DNA of 64,000 bases, from the NCBI GenBank assembly GCA_902529105.1, contig CABZUW010000002.1:62001-126000 (forward strand), in the 5' to 3' direction. Position numbers and translations under genes: made by a program. Below are positions 31,113 to 40,238 of the stretch, piece after piece. The stretch's first letter is position 1. The number at the start of each line of letters is the position of its first letter. This DNA is from an uncultured Pelagibacteraceae bacterium (GTDB lineage Bacteria > Pseudomonadota > Alphaproteobacteria > Pelagibacterales > Pelagibacteraceae). The notes under the pieces are model-generated. The model had not been told where the DNA came from, made no database searches, and saw only the letters and a program-made list of their open reading frames with translations.

Positions 31113-31799
31113 CTAAATACTTTTCTCCAATTTTAATTTAAAAGAAGTTCCCATTGTTGAGGTTATAAAACTACTTTTAATTAAATTTCCTTTAACATTA
31201 TTATTTACTTTTTCTTTATCTAATGATTCTAATATTGCATTTAAATTTTTATTTAAATTTTCATCGGTAAAAGATTTCTTCCCAATACTTACTCCGATAT
31301 TTCCATCTTTATCATTTCTTATTTCTACCTGACCAGACTTTGCATTTTTGACTGCAGTAACAACATCATCATTAACAGTGCCTAATTTAGGGTTTGGCAT
31401 TAATCCCTTCGGACCAAGTATTTTTCCGAGTTTTGCAAGTTTAGGCATCATAGATGAGGTGCATATAAGTTTTTCAAAATTTAAATCTCCAGATTTGATT
31501 TTTTCAATCATATCATCTCCACCAACAATTTCTGCGCCAGCATTTTTAGCTTCTTGCTGTTTAGCTTCTTCGCAAACTACACCAATTTTAATTGATTTAC
31601 CTGTTCCACTAGGTAGATTGACCGATGTTCTTATGTTTATCTCATTTTTTTTTTGTTTATTATTAATTTGTAAACTTAAATCGATGCTTTCATCAAATTT
31701 AGTTGTACAATTTTTTTTAACCTCAGTAATTAGCGCTGAGAATATTAATCCTTTTTCGTTTGTGTCAACCAATAATTTTTTAAATCGCTTTGAAGACAT
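31113..31799 (-). CDS. rplA: 50S ribosomal protein L1
   Basis: L1-stalk protein that helps release E-site tRNA and, in E. coli, represses its own operon. The L1 signature is in LGKILGPKGLMPNPKLGTV, with VRNDKDGNIGVSIGKKSF after it. Length 228 is near the family value. It overlaps rplK by one base. Confidence 0.97.
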   Translation of the reverse strand: MSSKRFKKLLVDTNEKGLIFSALITEVKKNCTTKFDESIDLSLQINNKQKKNEINIRTSVNLPSGTGKSIKIGVVCEEAKQQEAKNAGAEIVGGDDMIEKIKSGDLNFEKLICTSSMMPKLAKLGKILGPKGLMPNPKLGTVNDDVVTAVKNAKSGQVEIRNDKDGNIGVSIGKKSFTDENLNKNLNAILESLDKEKVNNNVKGNLIKSSFITSTMGTSFKLKLEKSI

Positions 31800-32227
31800 T
31801 AATCCTTAACCTCAATTCCCATCGATCTAGCTGAACCAGCAATTATTTTAGAGGCCTCTTGTAAGTCATGCGCATTAAGATCGCTCATTTTTTTTTTGGC
31901 TATTTCTTGAATCTGTTTCATTGTAATTGATGCAACTATATTTCTTCCTGGCTCACTTGATCCACTTTTAAGTTTAACTGCCTCTTTGATGAAATGGCTA
32001 GCTGGTGGGGATTTAATTACAAAATCAAACTTCTTGTCCTTATAAACAGTTATTATGACAGGAACAGGTTTACCCATAAAAGATTTAGTTTTTTCATTAA
32101 ATGCTTTACAAAACTCCATAATGTTTATACCTCTTTGACCTAGGGCTGGTCCTACTGGTGGTGCTGGGTTTGCTTGACCACCATTAATTTGTAATTTTAC
32201 GTATCCTGCTATCTCTTTTTTAGCCAT
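31799..32227 (-). CDS. rplK: 50S ribosomal protein L11
   Basis: Forms the GTPase-associated centre with 23S r[23 protein letters not shown] is the thiostrepton-site N-terminal domain, and the C-terminal signature SIMKQ-like block leads to [12 protein letters not shown]. Length 142 is exact. It overlaps nusG and rplA by one base each. Confidence 0.98.
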   Translation of the reverse strand: MAKKEIAGYVKLQINGGQANPAPPVGPALGQRGINIMEFCKAFNEKTKSFMGKPVPVIITVYKDKKFDFVIKSPPASHFIKEAVKLKSGSSEPGRNIVASITMKQIQEIAKKKMSDLNAHDLQEASKIIAGSARSMGIEVKD

Positions 32228-32757
32228 TAACTTACCTTTTCAACTTGATTATATTCTAAATCTACTGGTGTTGGTCTTCCGAATATAGAAACTGAAACTT
32301 TTAGTCTTGATTTTTCCTCATCTATATCTTCTACTAACCCGCTAAATGATGCAAATGGACCATCTATAACTTGAACCTTTTCTCCTACGTTATATTCCAT
32401 ACTTGACTTAGGTTGCGCAACACCATCTTTTATTTGTCCTAAAATTTTTTCTATTTCTTTGTCAGAAACTGGCACTGGTGTACCTCTAGAACCCAAAAAT
32501 CCGCTTACTTTTTTTATATTTTTAATCATATGATATATATTATTATCCATTTCACTTTTAATTAAAACATATCCAGGGAAATATTTTCTTTTTCTCTGAA
32601 CTCTTTTCCCCCTCTTTACTTCTGTTATATCATGCGTGGGTACAATTATTTCTTCAATTTTTTCTGAAATTTTTGCTTTCTCAGCTTCCTCTTTAATATT
32701 TTGAGCTACTTTATTTTCAAAACTTGAATATGACTGAACAATATACCAATTTTTCAT
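32227..32757 (-). CDS. nusG: Transcription elongation/antitermination factor NusG
   Basis: Links RNA polymerase to the ribosome or Rho. The NGN domain starts [18 protein letters not shown] and contains [20 protein letters not shown] ([16 protein letters not shown]), and a C-terminal KOW domain has [20 protein letters not shown]. Length 176 is standard. It shares one base with secE and with rplK. Confidence 0.97.
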   Translation of the reverse strand: MKNWYIVQSYSSFENKVAQNIKEEAEKAKISEKIEEIIVPTHDITEVKRGKRVQRKRKYFPGYVLIKSEMDNNIYHMIKNIKKVSGFLGSRGTPVPVSDKEIEKILGQIKDGVAQPKSSMEYNVGEKVQVIDGPFASFSGLVEDIDEEKSRLKVSVSIFGRPTPVDLEYNQVEKVS

Positions 32758-32948
32758 TAAAAACTTACCTTCAATATAATATCAAGAAAAAACTTAAATA
32801 TTTGATCAACTAATAAGAAAAATAATGACGCTATTATAGCCATTGCTGCAACCATTAGAGTGCCTTGTAATGTTTCCTTTCTAGTAGGCCATGTTACTTT
32901 AAAAGCCTCTTGTTTAACTTCTTGAATAAATTTTAACGGGTTTTTCAT
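32757..32948 (-). CDS. secE: Protein translocase subunit SecE
   Basis: Essential partner of SecY. The 63-residue single-span form has an amphipathic helix followed by the conserved VTWPTRKETLQGT motif and one transmembrane helix (about residues 30-58). It lies between tRNA-Trp (16 bases upstream) and nusG (one-base overlap). Confidence 0.95.
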   Translation of the reverse strand: MKNPLKFIQEVKQEAFKVTWPTRKETLQGTLMVAAMAIIASLFFLLVDQIFKFFLDIILKVSF

Positions 32949-32964
32949 ATCGTTCTCACTTTTT

Positions 32965-33040
32965 TGGCAGGAGCGGAGGGAATCGAACCCCCAACCTCCG
33001 GTTTTGGAGACCGGCGCTCTACCAATTGAGCTACACTCCT
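32965..33040 (-). tRNA. trnW: tRNA-Trp (anticodon CCA)
   Basis: A 76-base cloverleaf with a 7-bp acceptor stem (AGGAGTG / CGCTCCT), D-arm AGCTCAATTGGTAGAGC, anticodon loop CTCCAAA giving CCA, T-loop GGTTCGATTCC, discriminator G and encoded CCA. It lies between tuf and secE, the place of trpT in the ancestral tufB operon, and is probably cut out of a polycistronic transcript. Confidence 0.97.
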
Positions 33041-33061
33041 TCTTTCTTAATTTTTTGGAGC

Positions 33062-34252
33062 TTACTCTATAATTTTTGTTACTACTCCAGCTCCTACAGT
33101 TCTTCCACCTTCTCTAATGGCAAAATTTAATTTTTCACTCATAGCTATAGGTGTAATTAATTTTACTGTGAATTTTGCATCATCACCGGGCATCACCATT
33201 TCTGTACCTGACGGTAATTCAACTTCACCAGTTACATCTGTTGTTCTAAAATAAAATTGAGGTCTATATTTAGTAAAAAAAGGAGTGTGTCTTCCACCTT
33301 CCTCTTTTTTTAATACATAAGCTTGAGCCTCAAATTTTGTATGCGGGGTAACAGATCCAGGTTTAGCAAGAACTTGTCCTCTTTCTACATCTGTTCTCTC
33401 TATTCCTCTCAGCAATGCACCAATGTTGTCGCCTGCTTCACCAGTATCAAGTATTTTTCTAAACATTTCAACACCTGTACAAACTGATTTTTTTGTTTCT
33501 CTTATGCCAACTATCTCAATCTCTTCTCCAGTTTTTACTACGCCTTGCTCTACTCTGCCTGTTACGACAGTTCCTCTTCCAGAAATCGAAAACACATCCT
33601 CTACTGGCATCAAAAAAGGTTTATCTTTTGGTCTATCTGGCTGAGGAATGTGCTCATCTACAGCCTTCATTAGTTCCATAATTGCATTTTTACCAACAGC
33701 TTCGTCTTTACCCTCAACTGCAGCTAATGCAGAACCCTTGATGATTGGAGTTTTATCTCCCGGAAATTTATATGAGTTTAGTAAATCTCTTATTTCCTCT
33801 TCTACTAAATCAATCATTTCTTTATCGTCTACTTGATCAACTTTATTTAAAAATACAACAATAGCTGGAACTCCTACTTGTCTTGCTAACAAAATATGTT
33901 CCCTTGTTTGAGGCATAGGTCCATCAGCTGCATTCACAACTAATATTGCTCCGTCCATTTGAGCTGCACCAGTGATCATATTTTTTACATAGTCAGCATG
34001 ACCTGGGCAATCTACATGCGCGTAATGTCTTTTATCGGTTTCATACTCTACGTGAGCTGTTGAAATTGTAATTCCTCTTTCTTTTTCTTCAGGTGCTTTA
34101 TCAATCTGATCATAAGCTACAAATTGTGCTCCACCTGCTTCAGCTAAAACTTTTGTGATAGCTGCGGTTAATGTTGTTTTACCATGGTCCACGTGTCCAA
34201 TTGTACCAATGTTACAATGTGGTTTACTTCTATTAAATTTTTCTTTCGACAT
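33062..34252 (-). CDS. tuf: Elongation factor Tu
   Basis: Delivers aminoacyl-tRNA to the ribosome. The P-loop [10 protein letters not shown] begins at residue 19; DCPGHADY and NKVD motifs follow, with domains II and III complete ([19 protein letters not shown], and the C-terminal [13 protein letters not shown]). Length 396 is standard. It lies between tRNA-Gly and tRNA-Trp. This is the only tuf in the window; the second position between fusA and rpsJ is empty. Confidence 0.98.
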   Translation of the reverse strand: MSKEKFNRSKPHCNIGTIGHVDHGKTTLTAAITKVLAEAGGAQFVAYDQIDKAPEEKERGITISTAHVEYETDKRHYAHVDCPGHADYVKNMITGAAQMDGAILVVNAADGPMPQTREHILLARQVGVPAIVVFLNKVDQVDDKEMIDLVEEEIRDLLNSYKFPGDKTPIIKGSALAAVEGKDEAVGKNAIMELMKAVDEHIPQPDRPKDKPFLMPVEDVFSISGRGTVVTGRVEQGVVKTGEEIEIVGIRETKKSVCTGVEMFRKILDTGEAGDNIGALLRGIERTDVERGQVLAKPGSVTPHTKFEAQAYVLKKEEGGRHTPFFTKYRPQFYFRTTDVTGEVELPSGTEMVMPGDDAKFTVKLITPIAMSEKLNFAIREGGRTVGAGVVTKIIE

Positions 34253-34287
34253 TACTATTTTACCTCATTTTAATAATTGTTTAAAAT

Positions 34288-34361
34288 TGGAGCGGGTAAA
34301 GGGAATCGAACCCTTACATCCAGCTTGGAAGGCTAGCGTTCTACCATTGAACTACACCCGC
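34288..34361 (-). tRNA. trnG: tRNA-Gly (anticodon TCC)
   Basis: A 74-base cloverleaf: acceptor GCGGGTG / TACCCGC with one G-U pair, D-arm AGTTCAATGGTAGAAC, anticodon loop CTTCCAA giving TCC, T-arm with GGTTCGATTCC, discriminator U and encoded CCA. It precedes tuf by 35 bases and follows tRNA-Tyr. Confidence 0.97.
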
Positions 34362-34397
34362 AACACCCAAGTTTAACACTCCGTTGTTTAACAATTG

Positions 34398-34485
<88 letters not shown>

Positions 34486-34492
34486 TAAAGCA

Positions 34493-34562
34493 GGGGAAGC
34501 GTCCCCAAGTTCAATTTGTTTAAACAACATGGGTTTTATATATTTTTATTGTATAAATGCAA
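34493..34562 (-). promoter_or_regulatory. Candidate promoter and leader hairpin of the tRNA-tuf-rpl-rpo cluster
   Basis: Minus strand: TTGCAT at 34562-34557, 16 bases, then TATAAA at 34540-34535, placing a start near 34528. A GC-rich hairpin GGGG-N6-CCCC (34493-34506) stands between that start and the tRNA-Tyr 5' end and may help RNase P or mark a discriminator-like leader. The -35 is a weak match, so this is tentative. The 127-base gap is shared with the divergent rlmB promoter. Confidence 0.4.
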
Positions 34563-34612
34563 TACGTGAAATAGAGGTAAAATAAAGAGAAAATACTATA
34601 TAACTAAGATAA

Positions 34613-35353
34613 ATGGATAATAAATCGTCTTTTTTTATTGTTGGAAAACATGCTGTAATTGAAGCTTTAAAAAACCCACAAAGAAAAGTCTTGAGAGTAT
34701 TTTTAACAGAGGAAAGTAAAAAATTAATTCATAGGAACAGTCCAAGAAAAAATCTATTAACAGATAAAAAAGTTTATTTTAGAACTAAAAAGGAGTTAGA
34801 TAAATATTGTTCAAAAGAGGATCTATTGCATCAAGGTTTCGTTGCAGAGATAGAGCACATAGAAAATGTAGAAATTAAGGAATTTATTAAGGATAAAAAA
34901 AATATTAATTTCGTTTGTTTAGAGGGAGTCACTGATCCTAGAAATATTGGGTCTATAATTAGGAGCGCGGTATCATTCAAAATTGATGGTTTAATTGTAA
35001 AAGAGAGGAATTTTCCAAAAAATAGTAAGCTATTATATAAATCTGCAAGTGGCTCTATGGAATATATTAATATATTTCAGGTTTCTAACATTAAAACTAC
35101 TATGAAATTTCTAAAAGATAAAAACTTTTGGGTATATGGTTTTGATTCAAGTAGTCAAAAAGATTTTACTGAAGTTAATTGGAGTGGAAATAATATTTTA
35201 CTATTTGGTTCTGAGGGGGATGGGATAAAAAAACACACAGAAAAATATGCAGATTACTTAGTAAAAATTAAAATGAATGAAAAGATTGAAAGCTTAAATA
35301 TTTCAAATAGTGCTGCAATAGTATTTCATCATATTAACAAACATCAAAAATAA
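34613..35353 (+). CDS. rlmB: SpoU/TrmH-family 23S rRNA (guanosine-2'-O)-methyltransferase
   Basis: Methylates the 2'-OH of a 23S rRNA guanosine (G2251 in E. coli RlmB). The N-terminal substrate-binding domain opens FFIVGKHAVIEALKNPQRKV, and the three SPOUT motifs are seen: GVTDPRNIGSIIRSA, LLFGSEGDGIKKH and SLNISNSAAIVFHH near the C-terminus. Length 246 is normal. It is divergent from the tRNA-tuf cluster and is followed 38 bases later by tRNA-Thr on the same strand. Confidence 0.92.
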   Translation: MDNKSSFFIVGKHAVIEALKNPQRKVLRVFLTEESKKLIHRNSPRKNLLTDKKVYFRTKKELDKYCSKEDLLHQGFVAEIEHIENVEIKEFIKDKKNINFVCLEGVTDPRNIGSIIRSAVSFKIDGLIVKERNFPKNSKLLYKSASGSMEYINIFQVSNIKTTMKFLKDKNFWVYGFDSSSQKDFTEVNWSGNNILLFGSEGDGIKKHTEKYADYLVKIKMNEKIESLNISNSAAIVFHHINKHQK

Positions 35354-35391
35354 CTTGATAATATTTATTTTCATATTAAAAAAGCTAATAT

Positions 35392-35467
35392 GCCCTTGTA
35401 GCTCAGTTGGTAGAGCAATTGATTTGTAATCAATAGGTCCGCGGTTCGAATCCGTGCGGGGGCACCA
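35392..35467 (+). tRNA. trnT: tRNA-Thr (anticodon TGT)
   Basis: A 76-base cloverleaf with acceptor GCCCTTG / CGGGGGC (two G-U pairs), D-arm AGCTCAGTTGGTAGAGC, anticodon loop TTTGTAA giving TGT, T-arm CGCGG/CCGTG with TTCGAAT loop, discriminator A and encoded CCA. It ends eight bases from the convergent 344-residue gene and marks the left edge of the accessory region. Confidence 0.97.
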
Positions 35468-35475
35468 CTAAAAAA

Positions 35476-36510
35476 TTATTCCAATGCTTTTCCGACAATT
35501 GTTGCAGAACCTTCTAATCTCTCGATAGATTCTATGTAAGTTTGTGTTTGACTTTTACCACCAACTGGTGCCATTGTTCCTGTACCGGCTTCAAGGTCAT
35601 GTGCACCTTCAATAATGATCTGTCCATTACCTGTTGATCCCGAAGCATCAACAGTTGTAAATTTACCGTAGAAAAATAATCTTTTATCTGCATCAGAATT
35701 ATTTGTGTCATGATTATACCAATCCATTAACTCTTGTTTACTTTTACAACCAGTATCACAAGTATAGTTGGCTGCAAGTTCTGTTGGTGAAATTTGCATT
35801 GATGAATTTATATCCACAAATTCGTCGAAGTCGGTGTTTCCATCTGACTTTAAACCTCTAACCGTAGATGCTACAACTGGTAGAGAGGTTATGCCTGCTG
35901 AGCCTGTGTTCCATTCATGTTGAACTTGTGATGCACCTTTTAAAGTTATTCTTGTATACATATCGGCACTCATTTCTTTTTTGTTAAAGTTAACATAAAC
36001 TTTTCCTCTTCCCTCTTGAACTGCATCTGCAAACACATCTGAAGTAGATGGTTTATTATAAGTTAATCCATTAGATCCAGTCTCAACTCTTTCTAATGCA
36101 AACCAACCTGAGTCATAAACAACTACATCTTGGTCTAATGTCATTACATAGTCATGATCTTTTTCTTCGATGTTATCTTTCATCTTTTCCATTTCTTTAG
36201 CAATTTCTTTAGAATCTGATGACACATTAGACAAAGCTGACAGGGCACCCTCGTCGACTTTTAAATCTAATTTCTCAGCATTTTCTTTTATATCTTGTTT
36301 TAGATTTGTTGAATTTATTAAATTAGATGTAACATTTTGAGAGTTGTTTATAACATTGCTTGAATTAACTACGGAATGACTCATTGAACTGGACATTTGA
36401 TTTACTATGTTTGTTGTGGCGGGAGTTGGTGTCGATACAACTGCATAAGAATAACTAAAATAAGTTGCAATAAATAAAATAGATTTAAATATAATTTTAA
36501 AATTTTTCAT
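35476..36510 (-). CDS. Secreted protein, candidate cargo of the adjacent SLAM-like translocator
   Basis: I do not recognise a named family. The protein has 344 residues, a Sec signal peptide ending near SYSYA (about residue 23), a low-complexity Ser/Asn region to about 75, a short charged helical stretch (AKEMEKMKDNIEEKDHD), then a beta-rich C-terminal part from about 120. Alternating segments such as GRGKVYVNFNKKEMSADMYT and GNGQIIIEGAHDLEAG recall the 8-strand TbpB-like barrel of type XI secretion cargo. Two Cys residues (CDTGC, about 250) could form a disulfide. It starts directly at the FecR-gene stop, last in a three-gene operon. Confidence 0.6.
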   Translation of the reverse strand: MKNFKIIFKSILFIATYFSYSYAVVSTPTPATTNIVNQMSSSMSHSVVNSSNVINNSQNVTSNLINSTNLKQDIKENAEKLDLKVDEGALSALSNVSSDSKEIAKEMEKMKDNIEEKDHDYVMTLDQDVVVYDSGWFALERVETGSNGLTYNKPSTSDVFADAVQEGRGKVYVNFNKKEMSADMYTRITLKGASQVQHEWNTGSAGITSLPVVASTVRGLKSDGNTDFDEFVDINSSMQISPTELAANYTCDTGCKSKQELMDWYNHDTNNSDADKRLFFYGKFTTVDASGSTGNGQIIIEGAHDLEAGTGTMAPVGGKSQTQTYIESIERLEGSATIVGKALE

Positions 36511-37080
36511 TTAATTTTTTATCATTGCTTGAAAACCGGGTTTAGTTATATCAGTCATATTTATTCCGTCTGAAAGTTGAACATTGCCAGGGATCATTCC
36601 TAGTGTATTATTTGGACCAGGGCCTAATAATAATACTGTACTTTCTTTATCTGAATTTGAAGATATAAGAAATTCTGTCCCTCTTGCACCTAAAGTTCCC
36701 GCAGGCATTTTAACTTCTAAGTTGTCTGGATTTTTCTTGCTGATTTTACCAGTAATAAACTTTACTGTTCCTGACTTTATATTTGTAACAAAATTTCCAT
36801 CATCAGTTTTTGGGTCATAAACAAAATCATCTATTGTTAATTCAGTATTTTCTCCGACAGTCATTACTGTTTCATCTAAAAATAATATTTGAGCATTAGA
36901 TTTTGACCTTACAAATATTGTATCACCAAAAAATACTTTGGAACCGTTTATTAATTTTTCATTTTTTTGATTGTTTATATCTCCGACAGCAACCCCTATT
37001 ACGCCTATGAATTCACTACTAATAGATTTAGTTATGAAGCTAAAAAATATAAAAATTGTTAATAAAAATTTTTTATTCAT
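36511..37080 (-). CDS. FecR-domain periplasmic/envelope protein
   Basis: A signal peptide (first 21-22 residues) precedes a FecR-type beta domain. NGSKVFFGDTIFVRSKSNAQ, VMTVGENTELTIDDF and the closing PAGTLGARGTEFLI motif match FecR-fold proteins. It has no transmembrane segment after the signal peptide and no sigma-factor gene nearby, so a FecR/FecI signalling role is unlikely. Similar stand-alone FecR domains occur in secreted or surface proteins. It overlaps the upstream translocator gene by eight bases and the downstream gene starts at once, so the three are translated together. Confidence 0.75.
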   Translation of the reverse strand: MNKKFLLTIFIFFSFITKSISSEFIGVIGVAVGDINNQKNEKLINGSKVFFGDTIFVRSKSNAQILFLDETVMTVGENTELTIDDFVYDPKTDDGNFVTNIKSGTVKFITGKISKKNPDNLEVKMPAGTLGARGTEFLISSNSDKESTVLLLGPGPNNTLGMIPGNVQLSDGINMTDITKPGFQAMIKN

Positions 37081-38455
37081 TAAAATTTACTCTTTTTGTT
37101 ATCCCTATAGTTTTAAATGCTCTTTTAATTTCGTAGTTGGGTAAACTTGAATTTACATTAGATTCTCTAAAACTCAAAGTATAAAAGGTTGTGTTATCCT
37201 TATTTATCTTTCTTAAAAAAGGCAATATTTGATTAATGTCACCTCTCAAAGAAATATTTGTTACTAAACTTCTGTCATTTCTATAACGCAACATAGATAT
37301 AGCATTATTTTTGGCTTGATAAGTATTATATAAGTAAGTTGCTGACGCTGATAATGTGCCAAAAGAAAAAATTCTAGAGGCTCGAAAATTTACACCATTA
37401 GACTCGTAACTGTGGAATTCTTTTGCATGATCTGTTTTGCCATATATTAATTTTGTACTTATTTGTGTTCTATTAGATATGTTATGATTTAGCCTGATTG
37501 ATGCAGAGTAAGCCTCATTATTATTATTATCACCTGCCTCTTTAAACAATTGAATACCGCCAACAACAGGATTCGGTCTTGAATGATATCTCGAGTCTGT
37601 ATAACTCAAAGCATAATTTAAATTAAATTTATCATTAAAAATATATGTATTATTAATTCCTACCCCTTTTACCTGATAGTCTTCTTGTCTTCTATAATTT
37701 GGATTATTGAAATAAATGTATGGTGAAAAATAATGATTTTTATAAGCTTTAAAATAACTTATTGAGCTTGAATATATATCACTCTCACCTTTGTGTTTTT
37801 TGTTGTTGGTATTAAAAGTTGATCCAAGATTTAAATACAAAGAAGAAGTTTGATCTAAAATTCTTCCTATGGTAAGTGAGGTTCCCCTTGTGTAAGTTTT
37901 ATCGTATTCCATTGTGCTTTTGTGATGTCCACTATCATTTTTAATAAAGGGCAATAAGATTTCATTTTCATCATTATCAACAGCTAAAGTTTTTCCAGAT
38001 TTAGTTCTACCGCTTATATTATCCTCTTCAGTACCTGAATAAGTAAAATCCATGTATGCAAACCATTTTTTTGGCTCTTCTTTCTCAAATTTTTCATCAG
38101 TTAACAATTCAGCAATTAATTTTTTAGTCTCATCAGAAGTATTAGGATCGTTGAGCATAGTGCTAACCATCAAATCAACTTTTACTTTTGAGTCCATTTT
38201 TAATAAAATAGATAAAAGGTATAGTTTGATATCTGCATTTTTTGGATAAAGAATGCTTAGTCTTTCCAAAGTTGCTATTGTTGATTTAATATTGCCTGAT
38301 TTCTCTTGCTGCTTTGCGTAATTCAAATTTAATTCTAAATCTGTTGGATTATCTAATATTTCTTTGTATGTAATGATTGAGGATATCGCTTTTGAATTAA
38401 TAATTAATAATATGAAGATAATAAAAAAAATAGGCTTAGCATTTATTAATTTCAT
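37073..38455 (-). CDS. TPR plus beta-barrel outer-membrane protein, SLAM/DUF560-like
   Basis: 460 residues: a signal peptide (to about 24), TPR-like helices at about 30-130 (LELNLNYAKQQEKSGNIKSTIA, of which the LNLNYAKQQEKSGN part is diagnostic of a TPR), then an outer-membrane barrel of alternating strands from about 150 to the end. The pattern RNDRSLVTNISLRGDI and the late block FRESNVNSSLPNYEIKRAF resemble the R.D...  and SN....Y motifs of the surface lipoprotein assembly modulator (SLAM, DUF560) family, which moves cargo across the outer membrane. It starts 43 bases after nadK. No search could be run, so the family call is moderate. Confidence 0.65.
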   Translation of the reverse strand: MKLINAKPIFFIIFILLIINSKAISSIITYKEILDNPTDLELNLNYAKQQEKSGNIKSTIATLERLSILYPKNADIKLYLLSILLKMDSKVKVDLMVSTMLNDPNTSDETKKLIAELLTDEKFEKEEPKKWFAYMDFTYSGTEEDNISGRTKSGKTLAVDNDENEILLPFIKNDSGHHKSTMEYDKTYTRGTSLTIGRILDQTSSLYLNLGSTFNTNNKKHKGESDIYSSSISYFKAYKNHYFSPYIYFNNPNYRRQEDYQVKGVGINNTYIFNDKFNLNYALSYTDSRYHSRPNPVVGGIQLFKEAGDNNNNEAYSASIRLNHNISNRTQISTKLIYGKTDHAKEFHSYESNGVNFRASRIFSFGTLSASATYLYNTYQAKNNAISMLRYRNDRSLVTNISLRGDINQILPFLRKINKDNTTFYTLSFRESNVNSSLPNYEIKRAFKTIGITKRVNFNE

Positions 38456-38498
38456 AAAATTTTATGATAACCTTATATTAATTTAAATTTTAAAATAA

Positions 38499-39290
38499 CT
38501 ACTTAATGTCGCGACGAAGTTGTTCTATTTTAATTTTCTTTTGTAAGCTCCGATTTTTATCATATAACAGATTAAATTTTATTTTTTTATTTGTTCTAAC
38601 ATAAATTGTCTTTGCATTTCTCACCTCTACGTTATCGGCTACAGCACTTAAAGGTCTCTTTTTAAAATCTAAATTTTTAATCAATATTTTTGAATTATCA
38701 CTAATAATTTTACCCTTCCATCTTCTTGGTCTAAACGCGCTAATCGGAGAAATAGATAATTTTTTTGAATTTAAACTTAAAATAGGTCCATGTACTGACA
38801 AATTATAAGCTGTACTACCTGCGGGAGTTGAAACTAAAACACCATCGGACATTAATTCTTTTATAATTGGTTTCGAGCCATTATAGATTGAAATTGATGC
38901 AGCTTGTCTACTTTGTCTCAAAATAGAAACTTCATTTATTGCAAGATACTTTTTAATTTTATTATATTTATTTTTAACCTTCATTTCTAATGGAGATATA
39001 GAAATTAACTTTGAATTATTTAATTTATTTAATAAATTTTTTGTAGAAAACTTATTCATAAGGAACCCATAATTACCAGAGTTAATTCCATAAAAATATT
39101 TATTTTTACTAATGTGCTTTTTCAAAGTTTGTAACATGAAACCATCACCACCTATTACAATTATAATATTAAATTTGTGTTTAAAGTTTTTAAGAATTTT
39201 CTGAGATATAAAATTTTTAATTTTTACAGATTTCTTATTGTTATCTGAAATAATTTGAACTTTATTTTTAATAAATAAATTGGTTTTCAT
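38499..39290 (-). CDS. nadK: NAD kinase
   Basis: Phosphorylates NAD+ to NADP+ in the cytoplasm. The GGDG motif is at residues 47-50, and the second family block reads MSDGVLVSTPAGSTAYNLS. Length 263 is typical. It is the fourth gene of a minus-strand run headed by tRNA-Leu and three sugar genes, with only six bases before it, so this essential enzyme probably depends on the same transcript. Confidence 0.94.
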   Translation of the reverse strand: MKTNLFIKNKVQIISDNNKKSVKIKNFISQKILKNFKHKFNIIIVIGGDGFMLQTLKKHISKNKYFYGINSGNYGFLMNKFSTKNLLNKLNNSKLISISPLEMKVKNKYNKIKKYLAINEVSILRQSRQAASISIYNGSKPIIKELMSDGVLVSTPAGSTAYNLSVHGPILSLNSKKLSISPISAFRPRRWKGKIISDNSKILIKNLDFKKRPLSAVADNVEVRNAKTIYVRTNKKIKFNLLYDKNRSLQKKIKIEQLRRDIK

Positions 39291-39296
39291 ATATAA

Positions 39297-40235
39297 TTAT
39301 TTAATACCACTAAATGTATTTATCAATTTAATTTGGTTAGATATTCTTTTTCTATGGTTATTTTGAAATGATAATTTGTAATAGTTTCTAAGGATTTCGT
39401 AAAACATATTCTCAAAATGGTCTACATTATTTTTAAATTTAATTGACTTAATCTTGTCGTTTTCAAATATTTTAATATAAGTGAATTGATTTTTTAATTT
39501 GCTAAAAAATCTGTCTACATAAATGGACGAATTGTTGAAAAAAAATTCAATATTGTTTGTATAATTTTGTCCTTCTCCCCAGAAATAAAATCTATTAAAG
39601 TTTTTATTTTTTATTACAAAGTATCCTTTTAAATCTACCTTTTCTCTAATTTTTAATTGTTCTATATTCTTTTTATTTATTGAGATGTTATTAAATAAAT
39701 AGTTTTCAACTGAAAGCTGGTATACCGCTGCATCATAAAAAAAGCCATCACCTAATTTTTTTTTATATCTCTGATTATCTTTACTTAGCGAAGGAAATCT
39801 AAAGTTTGATACTACGTATCTTAGTTTTCCTCTTTTTTTTTCATTTATTAATTTTTTTAATTTATAAAAAAGAGGATGATATAAATACATAAAAGATTCA
39901 AAAATTAGTTTTTTTTTCTTTTTTGATAAAGTTAATATTTCTTTTAATTTATTATCACTAGTCAAAAATGGTTTTTCACAAATTACATGAAAACCAGATT
40001 TTAATGATTTAATGATATACTTTTCATGTAGTTTGTTGGGACAACTTATGTATACAAAATCAAAGTTTTCTTTAAAAAATTTGTCTTCATTAAATATTTT
40101 ATAAATTTTAAATTTTTTTTTTTTATTTCGTAAGATGCCCCCAATTTTAAAGGAGCTATTATTTACTAGAACCGGCATTATATTCTTTTCGAAGTGATAT
40201 CCGGGACCAATAATTCCTATTATTTTTTTTTTCAT
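39297..40235 (-). CDS. Gfo/Idh/MocA-family sugar oxidoreductase
   Basis: NAD(P)-dependent oxidoreductase. The Rossmann entry GIIGPGYHF is at residue 7, the CEKPF motif (Glu87-Lys88-Pro89) carries the family lysine, and GDGFFYDAAVYQLS places the usual Asp168 and Tyr172 near the active site. Its partner three bases upstream is an NDP-hexose 2,3-dehydratase; in 2-deoxysugar pathways such as olivose or digitoxose synthesis, that dehydratase works with a 3-ketoreductase of this same family. A 3-ketoreductase role is therefore the best inference, though substrate cannot be read from sequence. Confidence 0.8.
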   Translation of the reverse strand: MKKKIIGIIGPGYHFEKNIMPVLVNNSSFKIGGILRNKKKKFKIYKIFNEDKFFKENFDFVYISCPNKLHEKYIIKSLKSGFHVICEKPFLTSDNKLKEILTLSKKKKKLIFESFMYLYHPLFYKLKKLINEKKRGKLRYVVSNFRFPSLSKDNQRYKKKLGDGFFYDAAVYQLSVENYLFNNISINKKNIEQLKIREKVDLKGYFVIKNKNFNRFYFWGEGQNYTNNIEFFFNNSSIYVDRFFSKLKNQFTYIKIFENDKIKSIKFKNNVDHFENMFYEILRNYYKLSFQNNHRKRISNQIKLINTFSGIK

Positions 40236-40238
40236 TAT

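Noticed and set aside
36511-37080. FecR as part of a FecIR iron-signalling system
   Set aside because: There is no ECF sigma gene, no TonB-dependent receptor and no transmembrane anchor; the context is an export-type operon.
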